Assembly: GCA_964537285.1 (NCBI GenBank) | Contig: CAZHZT010000092.1 | Location: forward strand, 1-22,950 | DNA from: CAZHZT01 sp964537285 | GTDB taxonomy: Bacteria; Bacteroidota; Bacteroidia; Chitinophagales; Saprospiraceae | Reading direction: 5' to 3' | DNA: 22,950 nt | Shown here: piece by piece, positions 1 through 6,054 of the stretch | How the letters are laid out: the number at the start of each line of letters is the position of its first letter | Numbering within the stretch: the stretch's first letter is position 1 | Notes under the pieces: model-generated | Database searches by the model: none | Seen by the model: only the letters and a program-made list of their open reading frames with translations | What the model was told of the DNA's origin: nothing | Translations under genes and position numbers: made by a program

Positions 1-157
1 CGGCTGCCAGCCTTCCAAAAAGCTAAATTGAATAAGGCCGGTCCTAAAGCATTGACTTACAGCACTTATTATTAACTATTGTGACAACATGAAGTTTCTT
101 GAAATTCGGGATGGCTCATGTTTGCTTGCTTTAATTTAAACTCGGGTGAAAAATTTT
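1..157. other. Left-edge non-coding stretch
   Basis: I see no convincing coding region here. It lies downstream of the flotillin-like gene, whose stop codon is at 158-160 on the minus strand, and no clear intrinsic terminator follows that gene. Positions 101-124 resemble, on the opposite strand, part of the repeat at the right edge of the window (about 19 of 24 bases). Confidence 0.4.
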
Positions 158-1447
158 CTAGCGTTTTTCAGGAGGAAGCTCGATACTTTTGGGCTTTTCT
201 TTAGCCAGAGAGGTCACATCCACGCCTGTTGCATTTTTCAGTTGTTCAATTAGAGTGACAGCGCTTTTAGTCAGGTTTTGCACATAGTTGGGCATACCCT
301 CGCCACCGTCACCACCATCGAGGATGGTAAGTTTTTCAATATGCAGGTTATCAGCGATTACACGAGTTGCTTTATCAAATAAATCCGGAAGCATTCTGAT
401 CATGAACAGATCGTGAGCTTGACCGTCCTGCCATTGTTCCAGCATTAGTTCAATAGCTTTTGCTGTAGCTTTTCCATCTTCTAAAATACGAGAAGCCGTA
501 CCTTTGGCTTCCAATTCCATAGCTTCTTTACGAGCTTTGGCAGGGATAATGGTTTCAGCTTCCTGTTTTTGGCCGCTGAGTTGAACTCTGAGCTTTTCGA
601 GTTCAATTTTTTCTTCCGTTTTGGCGATATCTCCGGCGAGGACGGATTTTTGATGCGCTTTATTTTCTTCGCCTTGCAAAGAAAAGCGCGTGATGGAAAG
701 GTCATTTTCCTTTTTAACGATCTCCAATTCAGATTGGATCTCCGCTTCTCTACCCAAGCGTTTTTGTTCGGCAGTTACCTGGCGTGCTTCGGCATCCGCG
801 ATAGCTTCTGCTACGCGAGCATCCCGGATAACTTCAGCGTTTCGCTTACGTCCAATAGCTTCAAGGTGGCCATGATCATCAGAGATACTCAGGATTTGGA
901 AGGAATCCAAAACGATACCAAGTTTCTTAAGTTCCGCTCTGGCTTCGCTCATGGTAGCCCTCATGACGTCAATACGTTTAGTATTTGCAGCTTCAGGGCT
1001 GTAAGAGGCCATGATGCCCCTAAGGTTACCCTCGATCACTTGTTGAGCCGTTTTGTCAATATTCTCCTCTGACTTTCCAAGGAAACGCTCAATGGCATTT
1101 TCCATTCCCTCTTCACTTTTACCCGCTAGCTTGATGTTTGCCCGGCCTTCTATTTCTACCGGGATCATCCCCTGGCAAAGTACTTTGGAGAGGTTTATTT
1201 TTATCGTTCTGGAGTTAAGAGAGAGCCGGCTAACCGTTTCCACGAAGGGGGTTTTGAACCCACGGCCACCCCTGATTATTCTATATCCTACCTTCTCACC
1301 GTCGGCACCTTTGCGCTGACGGCCAGAGATGATCACAATTTCGTTGGGCCGACAAATAACGACATTTGTCTTAATAAAGGCTATAAGGAGCAAAATCGCT
1401 ATGGCTCCAAAAAAGATTACAATTCCGATGATCTGTGCGCTATCCAT
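158..1447 (-). CDS. Flotillin-like SPFH-domain membrane protein
   Basis: This 429-residue protein belongs to the flotillin/SPFH family, membrane-anchored scaffolds that oligomerise in ordered membrane domains. One hydrophobic segment spans about residues 6-25, followed by a SPFH/band-7 region at about 28-200. That region includes the family-like stretch LEAIGRKRNAEVIRDARVAE at 195-214. A long Ala/Glu/Lys-rich coiled coil runs from about 200 to 340, and a glycine-rich GGDGGEG element sits near the C-terminus. The length is typical of bacterial flotillins. The gene starts 31 bp after the glutamine synthetase stop and is probably the last gene of the amt/P-II/glnA operon. No NfeD-like partner is visible, although the window ends shortly downstream. 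The family call is strong. A specific role in nitrogen transport is only inferred from position. Confidence 0.88.
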   Translation of the reverse strand: MDSAQIIGIVIFFGAIAILLLIAFIKTNVVICRPNEIVIISGRQRKGADGEKVGYRIIRGGRGFKTPFVETVSRLSLNSRTIKINLSKVLCQGMIPVEIEGRANIKLAGKSEEGMENAIERFLGKSEENIDKTAQQVIEGNLRGIMASYSPEAANTKRIDVMRATMSEARAELKKLGIVLDSFQILSISDDHGHLEAIGRKRNAEVIRDARVAEAIADAEARQVTAEQKRLGREAEIQSELEIVKKENDLSITRFSLQGEENKAHQKSVLAGDIAKTEEKIELEKLRVQLSGQKQEAETIIPAKARKEAMELEAKGTASRILEDGKATAKAIELMLEQWQDGQAHDLFMIRMLPDLFDKATRVIADNLHIEKLTILDGGDGGEGMPNYVQNLTKSAVTLIEQLKNATGVDVTSLAKEKPKSIELPPEKR

Positions 1448-1478
1448 TTCTTTTAGGTTTCTCTATTTTAAAAAAAAA

Positions 1479-2912
1479 TCACACATTGAAATAAAGAATA
1501 AACTCACTAGGGTGAGGGCGAAGGTTGATATATTCCAGTTCTTCCTTTCTTTTTATACGAACCCATTTTTCCAAAATATCTCTGGTAAATACACCATCCT
1601 GGATTAGAAATTCATAATCTTTTTCCAGGGCGATAAGGGCGTCTTCCAGAGAAGAAGGCGTGCTTTTTAAATCAGCTCCTCTTCCTGATGCCACATATTC
1701 ATAAATATCTTCATCTACGGGAGGAGGAGGAGTCATTTTTTTTCTTACGCCGTCAATGCCGGCCAATAGAATAGAAGCGAATGCTAAATAAGGGTTGCTG
1801 GAGGGGTCAGGTGTTCTGTATTCTATACGTTTAGCTTTAGGGCTGGTAGCTCCGGCAGGGATTCGTATACAGGCACTCCGGTTGCTTTGAGAGTATACCA
1901 GGTTCATCGGAGCCTCATAGCCGGGTACTAATCGGCGGTATGAGTTGGTAGTAGGATTACAGATGGCACATAATGCCGGGGCGTGTGCAAGTACTCCTGC
2001 GATAAAGTGGTCCGCTAATTCGCTCAGATCGGCATATCGGTTCGGTTCGAAAAAGAGGTTTTTCCCATCTTTCATAAGGCTGATGTTAACGTGCATACCT
2101 GAGCCATTTTCCTGATGGAGCGGCTTCGGCATAAACGTAACTGTTTTATTGTAACGATCCACCACATTTCTGACTACATACTTATATTTGACGGCTCTGT
2201 CAGCTTGTTCCGTTAACGGGCCGAATTTAAAGCCAATCTCTGACTGGCCTGCTGCTGCTACTTCGTGGTGATGTAGTTCAGGGGTAAATCCTATACTTTT
2301 TAAGACCTGAGATATTTTTGAACGCAGGTTATTGTATTGATCTATGGGAGGAGCGGCCATGTAAGCACGTTTTCTCCCGGCAAGATTTCCCAGGTTTTTC
2401 CCTTCACGTCCCGTATTCCAGAAAGCGGCCGAACTATTTAAGTAGTAATAGCCAAACTGAGTGGCCTGATCGAACCTGACTTCATCAAAAATAAAGAACT
2501 CGATTTCTGGGCCGAAGAAGGCCTGTTCCGCGATTCCCTCTGCGCGAAGTAACCGTTCTGCTTTTTGTGCAATCCCTCTTGGGTCAGAAGGGTAAGGTTT
2601 GCTGCTACCCGGGATAAGAATATCGCAGAAAAAAGAAAGGGCCGGTTCTTCGAAAAAAGGATCGAGAAATACGGAGGCAGGATCTGGACGAAGAATAAGG
2701 TCACTATTATTGATCGCTGTAAACCCCTTTACAGAAGAGCCATCAAAGGAAAACCCCCTTGCGAGATCTCCTTCATCGATATTATCTGCGGCAATCACCA
2801 GGTGTTGCAGGGTGCCAAAAAGATCTACGAATTTTAGATCCAGGAATTGGATATTCTGATCTTTTATTTGCTGGATGACCGACCGGATGTTTGGTGTTTG
2901 TTTTTTACCCAT
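1479..2912 (-). CDS. glnA: Glutamine synthetase, type I
   Basis: Glutamine synthetase makes glutamine from glutamate, ammonia and ATP in the cytoplasm. The 477-residue length fits dodecameric GSI (about 470). Visible family motifs are FDGSS at 56-60, the metal-binding GPEIEFF at 134-140, HHHEVAAAGQSE at 214-225, the ATP-site stretch KPLHQENGSGMH at 263-274, NPTTNSYRRLVPGYEAP at 319-335 including the flap glutamate E333, and RIEYRTPDPSSNPY at 362-375. The C-terminus (RPHPSEFILYFNV) resembles the E. coli GlnA end. A tyrosine (Y404) aligns with the adenylylated Tyr397 of E. coli, but its surroundings (VDEDIYEYV) lack the NLYDLPPE context, so adenylylation control is doubtful. The gene lies 14 bp behind P-II and 31 bp before the flotillin-like gene, in a nitrogen-assimilation operon. 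Confidence 0.96.
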   Translation of the reverse strand: MGKKQTPNIRSVIQQIKDQNIQFLDLKFVDLFGTLQHLVIAADNIDEGDLARGFSFDGSSVKGFTAINNSDLILRPDPASVFLDPFFEEPALSFFCDILIPGSSKPYPSDPRGIAQKAERLLRAEGIAEQAFFGPEIEFFIFDEVRFDQATQFGYYYLNSSAAFWNTGREGKNLGNLAGRKRAYMAAPPIDQYNNLRSKISQVLKSIGFTPELHHHEVAAAGQSEIGFKFGPLTEQADRAVKYKYVVRNVVDRYNKTVTFMPKPLHQENGSGMHVNISLMKDGKNLFFEPNRYADLSELADHFIAGVLAHAPALCAICNPTTNSYRRLVPGYEAPMNLVYSQSNRSACIRIPAGATSPKAKRIEYRTPDPSSNPYLAFASILLAGIDGVRKKMTPPPPVDEDIYEYVASGRGADLKSTPSSLEDALIALEKDYEFLIQDGVFTRDILEKWVRIKRKEELEYINLRPHPSEFILYFNV

Positions 2913-2926
2913 AGTTGAACATTACT

Positions 2927-3259
2927 TTAAATAGCTCGATTTCCCCGTTCGCCGGTCCATATTTTAACGGCATCAAATACTTCGGTAACAAATATTCTTC
3001 CTGCACCGCCGCTTTTCATAGCTCCTTGAGATACAGCATCGATTGCATTTTCCACATTGGAATCTTTCACGATTAGTTCCATGCGCATCCTTTTGAACAA
3101 AGTAACCCTTTGTTCCACACCACGAAAGGTGCGTTGTTCTGCTCTAGGTGCGGTACCTAACACCGGCATCACCGTGAAGTGAAAAATTTCGGCATCGGCG
3201 AGTGCGTCCTTTATGGCAGGGAGTTGCTCCTGTCTTATATATACAATAATCAACTTCAT
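2927..3259 (-). CDS. P-II family nitrogen regulator with atypical T-loop
   Basis: P-II proteins are trimeric sensors of ATP/ADP and 2-oxoglutarate that bind partners such as Amt through a flexible T-loop. This 110-residue protein has the family frame: an N-terminal strand MKLIIVYI, a T-loop ending in FRGVEQ at 45-50, a B-loop-like SGGAGRIFV, and a C-terminal WTGERGNRAI that matches the RTGExGxxAI end of GlnB/GlnK. Aligned by eye to E. coli GlnB, the T-loop is one residue shorter. Tyr46 is replaced by Phe45 and the uridylylated Tyr51 by Gln50, so GlnD-type uridylylation is not possible at that site. The gene lies 23 bp after amt and 14 bp before glnA, the classic arrangement for a P-II that gates the transporter. 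The symbol glnK or glnB is withheld because the T-loop is divergent. Confidence 0.93.
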   Translation of the reverse strand: MKLIIVYIRQEQLPAIKDALADAEIFHFTVMPVLGTAPRAEQRTFRGVEQRVTLFKRMRMELIVKDSNVENAIDAVSQGAMKSGGAGRIFVTEVFDAVKIWTGERGNRAI

Positions 3260-3282
3260 TGGAATGATTATAGGTTATTCAG

Positions 3283-4521
3283 TTATTCAGTTGTAAAAAT
3301 TTGGAAACCACTGTAGGACTCCATTCCATGTTCTTCGATATCGAGCCCTTTCAGTTCTGTTTCATGAGAAACTCTCATGCCGAAAATAGCATCTATTGCC
3401 TTAAAAACGATAAACATGCTAATGGCTGTGAAACCTAAGCAAGCAACAACACCTAATGCTTGTGTGCCAAGGGCGCCGAAGCCACCTCCATAGAAAAGAC
3501 CTTCCAGAGGGGCTCCTAATGCAGTGGTGCCGAAAATCCCTACAGCCAGCGTTCCGAATATTCCGCAAATGCCATGCACAGGAAATGCTCCGACTACATC
3601 GTCTACTTTCAGGCGGTTCATCCAATCAATGCCAAAAACGACTAAGGCACCAGATATGAGGCCAATAAAAATGGCGGAACCACTATTCACTACGGCGCAA
3701 CAAGCAGTTATGCCTACTAAACCTCCTAAAACGCCATTTAAAGCCAAGGAAAGGTCGGGTTTCCCGAAACGAAGCCAAGAAGTAGCCATAGCAGATAATG
3801 CTGCTACAGATGGTGCTAAAGTAGTATTCAACGCAATGCGGGCTACCGTTTCCGGGTCAGATAAACCTAAAGTCGAGCCGGCATTAAAGCCATACCAGCC
3901 AAACCAAAGAATGAAAACCCCCATTGCTACTAAAGGCATATTATGACCGGGAATGGCTCTTGGTTCTCCTTTTCGCGTGAATCTGCCATATCGAGGTTTT
4001 AGGATCCAGGCGCCTACCAGTGCACTGATTCCTCCTACAGCATGTACTACCGTGGATCCGGCGAAATCGTGGAAGTTAAGGTCTGCTAGCCAGCCGCCTC
4101 CCCATACCCAATGGCCAACAACAGGGTAGATAAAAGCTGTTATTATGAACGAATATAAAAGATAGGCTGCAAATTTCATGCGTTCTGCAACGGCTCCGGC
4201 TACGATAGTTGCTGCTGCTCCGGCAAAAACTGCCTGGAATAACCAGAAGGCTTCCAGTGGAACACCTTCTACAGGAGACTCCACGCCAAACATAAACCAA
4301 CCTTCAGTACCAACGATCGGGCCATTGCCTCCATACATTATGGCATATCCGAATATAAAATATCCCAGGGCAGCAAAACTGAAATCAATAACATTCTTCA
4401 TTAGTACGTTACCAGCATTTTTCGTTCTGACTAGCCCTGCTTCCACCATACCGAATCCGGCTTGCATAAAAAATACCAGGAAAGCGCAAAGGAGAATCCA
4501 TAATGTGTCTAATGCATTCAT
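3283..4521 (-). CDS. amt: Ammonium transporter (Amt/MEP family)
   Basis: This 412-residue inner-membrane channel for ammonium is hydrophobic throughout, with about 11 predicted transmembrane segments. Visible Amt hallmarks are AGFGMVEAGLVRTKNAGNVL at 21-40, a pore-mouth Phe/Trp region with AFWLFQAVFAGAAATIVAGA at 91-110, YPVVGHWVWGGGWL near 132-145, and DFAGSTVVH at 152-160. Those supply the conserved Asp152 and the first pore histidine, His160. The second pore histidine is His316 in FPVHGICG. The N-terminus starts directly with the first membrane helix and no cleavable signal peptide is obvious. It is the first gene of the four-gene operon and is followed at 23 bp by a P-II gene, which fits direct P-II gating. 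The cytoplasmic tail (about 380-412) is the expected P-II contact region. Confidence 0.96.
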   Translation of the reverse strand: MNALDTLWILLCAFLVFFMQAGFGMVEAGLVRTKNAGNVLMKNVIDFSFAALGYFIFGYAIMYGGNGPIVGTEGWFMFGVESPVEGVPLEAFWLFQAVFAGAAATIVAGAVAERMKFAAYLLYSFIITAFIYPVVGHWVWGGGWLADLNFHDFAGSTVVHAVGGISALVGAWILKPRYGRFTRKGEPRAIPGHNMPLVAMGVFILWFGWYGFNAGSTLGLSDPETVARIALNTTLAPSVAALSAMATSWLRFGKPDLSLALNGVLGGLVGITACCAVVNSGSAIFIGLISGALVVFGIDWMNRLKVDDVVGAFPVHGICGIFGTLAVGIFGTTALGAPLEGLFYGGGFGALGTQALGVVACLGFTAISMFIVFKAIDAIFGMRVSHETELKGLDIEEHGMESYSGFQIFTTE

Positions 4522-4706
4522 ACTTCAGTTTGGTTATAAGCTGTGTTTAAGGTGAGTAATAAAGTCTTTTTTGGATTTATTGAGGATAAAAATAATCTCT
4601 TCTCTTCCCGGCAGCCACAAAATGAAATGCACCCCATCAATAGCTGCGGAACAAGTATGTTGATGTAGAGGACAAGGCAAAAATAGGGAGTTACTAATTT
4701 TATTAT
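4522..4706. other. Upstream leader of the amt operon
   Basis: This is the AT-rich region before the minus-strand amt start. I found no convincing gene. CAAAAATA at 4678-4685 reads TATTTTTG on the minus strand and fits the Bacteroidota -7 consensus TAnnTTTG, but I see no matching -33 TTTG at the right spacing. It would also leave a leader of about 156 bases, so it is not called as a promoter. Confidence 0.3.
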
Positions 4707-4735
4707 ATCCCCCTAAAGGGGGATTTTTTGTTTTT
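4707..4735 (+). terminator. Intrinsic terminator with no obvious gene in front
   Basis: ATCCCCC (4707-4713) pairs perfectly with GGGGGAT (4718-4724) around a TAAA loop, and a run of Ts follows to 4735 on the plus strand. The T-tract fixes the direction as plus. No plus-strand gene lies between the amt start (4521) and this hairpin, so it would end either an unannotated short transcript or transcription antisense to amt. Confidence 0.65.
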
Positions 4736-4808
4736 AATCATTGCTGGTTGCGCTTTTTATGGATTTGCCTGAATTAAGTTGTTACTTTTATTCAGTACTG
4801 CGTTATGC

Positions 4809-4997
4809 TTAGGAACGTTTAAATAACAACTTCGACTTTTTGACTGCTTCTTTTGATGCTTTGCCGCGTTGCGAATACTTGCCGTAGCTTCCAGCTCCCG
4901 AAAAAAACCGGGACAAGTTATGCCTGCGTTTCGCGCCTTGCCAAGCACCAAAAGAACCTAATCAAAATTGTCGAATTTATTATTTAAACGTTCCTAA
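4809..4997. repeat. MITE-like inverted-repeat element (189 bp)
   Basis: The ends are 28-bp terminal inverted repeats, 4809-4836 and 4970-4997, differing at only a few positions; both read TTAGGAACGTTTAAATAA from the outside. Pairing continues inward: CTTTTGATGCTTTGCC at about 4850 opposes CTTTTGGTGCTTGGC read from the right arm. The apex hairpin TCCCG/CGGGA lies at about 4896-4914. The whole element can fold as one long imperfect hairpin. A TA dinucleotide sits at each end outside GGAACG, as expected of an element inserting at TA. The 64-codon minus-strand reading frame across it is probably not a gene. It has no transposase and would have to be mobilised in trans. Confidence 0.7.
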
Positions 4998-5035
4998 CGA
5001 AAATGACACATGATAACGCTCGATAATTTAATGCC

Positions 5036-5145
5036 GTTCTTTGACAAATTGTGTGGAACTTCAAAATGATAAGCCTTGAATGCTCTTGTGGCTGAAAGGA
5101 TTAGCATTTTGAAGTTCCATTTTTTTACAATTTATGTCAAAGAAC
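5036..5145 (-). repeat. 110-bp structured hairpin repeat, copy 1
   Basis: The two ends are perfect 11-bp inverted repeats, GTTCTTTGACA and TGTCAAAGAAC. Further inward, GGAACTTCAAAATG pairs with CATTTTGAAGTTCC, leaving a central part with the motif CTTTCAGCCACAAG on the minus strand. A second copy lies at 8996-9105 in the opposite orientation with the same layout. The two share the central motif almost exactly while the arms differ. No reading frame is plausible. Confidence 0.75.
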
Positions 5146-5313
5146 TTTTAATGCGAAAGTATTACGGTCGGAAAGTACAAAATAAATTATGCATCTCAAC
5201 CTTTGGGTCGGCGAGAATACTCTTCATAAGGGGCAATAATGAGGTCTTCTCAAATCGAGTCAGTGGAATCACTACGAGCCTGAAGGCTTGAGGTGCATCT
5301 TTGGAATTATTCG
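5146..5313. other. Unassigned intergenic stretch
   Basis: I see no gene here. A minus-strand open frame of 79 codons (5162-5401) crosses it but also crosses a repeat, has no recognisable motif, and is not called. A small palindrome, AGCCTGAAGGCT, occurs at about 5277-5288. Confidence 0.3.
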
Positions 5314-5376
5314 TTTTTGGACAAATTGCGTGTAATGTTTGAAATTCCACGGTACCACAAATTCTGTAAAAGAGCC
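5314..5376 (+). repeat. Degenerate, internally deleted copy of the 110-bp hairpin
   Basis: The left part (TTTGGACAAATTGCGTG) resembles the outer arm of copy 1. The right part (GAAATTCCAC, then CACAAATTCTGTAAAAGAGCC) resembles the right end of the copy at 8996-9105, including the flanking AGAGCCAAA. The centre is missing. It ends shortly before the sigma factor gene. Confidence 0.45.
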
Positions 5377-5478
5377 AAATTGTTTTAATGAATGTTTTCA
5401 AATTACCAAATAAATCGTACCCTTGTAAAAAAGAAAAAGCAGTTCTCCACTTCCGGGAAAACTGTAAAGCAAAGGGCT

Positions 5479-6021
5479 ATGCAGGATGAATGGCAAGAAA
5501 TACTGGCAGCAAAAGAAGATTCCGCTAAATTCCAACCACTATATGATCGTTACCACGAACAGATCTACCGCTTTGTCTATAGAAGAACTTTAGATCAGGC
5601 ACTTGCCCATGATATTTGTTCAGAAATTTTTCTTAAGGCTTTGCAAAAACTGTCCGGCTATCAGTTTAAAGGGGTTCCTTTCTCTGCATGGCTATACCGC
5701 ATTGCGAGTAATGAAGTATCTCAGCATTATAGAGATATTCAGAAAAACCGTATCGTGAGTATTGATGATTATCAGGGCTTTCAGATTATGGATGAAATGG
5801 AAGAAGGAGACCTGGAAGACCCTTTTGGTGTACTGGTAAATGCCTTGAATACCTTGAAGCCCGAAGATCTTGAACTTATCGAAATGCGTTTCTTCGAAGA
5901 AAGGCCTTTCAAAGAAATTGCTGAAATAATGGGCATCACGGAAAGTAACGCTAAAGTCAGAACGTACAGAATAATTGATAGAATGAAACTTAGAATTGGA
6001 GACCATCAGAATGATGATTGA
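5479..6021 (+). CDS. RNA polymerase sigma factor, ECF/sigma-70 family
   Basis: From this start the protein has 180 residues, normal for an ECF sigma factor. Region 2 covers roughly residues 15-78: LYDRYHEQIYRFVYRR, then DICSEIFLKALQKL and FSAWLYRIASNEVSQHYRD, the helices that bind core polymerase and melt the -10 box. Region 4 covers roughly 120-175: EMRFFEERPFKEIAEIMG, then ITESNAKVRTYRIIDRMK, a helix-turn-helix for the -35 box. An upstream in-frame ATG at 5392 would add 29 basic residues (rich in Lys). I prefer 5479 because the family usually begins close to region 2, but the longer form cannot be excluded. A hairpin-forming sequence (CAGTT...AACTG, about 5440-5465) precedes the chosen start. 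The next gene begins 33 bp later and is probably co-transcribed. Confidence 0.93.
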   Translation: MQDEWQEILAAKEDSAKFQPLYDRYHEQIYRFVYRRTLDQALAHDICSEIFLKALQKLSGYQFKGVPFSAWLYRIASNEVSQHYRDIQKNRIVSIDDYQGFQIMDEMEEGDLEDPFGVLVNALNTLKPEDLELIEMRFFEERPFKEIAEIMGITESNAKVRTYRIIDRMKLRIGDHQNDD

Positions 6022-6054
6022 GCTTTTTCCAAACAAACTAGCTCCTAGGAAACT

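Noticed and set aside
569..1072. Long plus-strand open frame of 167 codons opposite the flotillin-like gene
   Set aside because: It is fully antisense to a clear family member, has no recognisable domain, and other antisense frames here behave the same way.
4757..4951. Minus-strand 64-codon open frame
   Set aside because: It covers most of the MITE-like inverted repeat, and its composition is explained by that repeat.
5317..5341. Promoter for the sigma gene (TTG at 5317-5319 and AATGTTTG at 5334-5341)
   Set aside because: The spacing of 14 bp is too short for the Bacteroidota consensus, and the -7 box is off by one base.
5162..5401. Minus-strand 79-codon open frame before the sigma gene
   Set aside because: It crosses the degenerate hairpin copy and has no motif or supporting start context; it could be a repeat-encoded peptide but cannot be supported.
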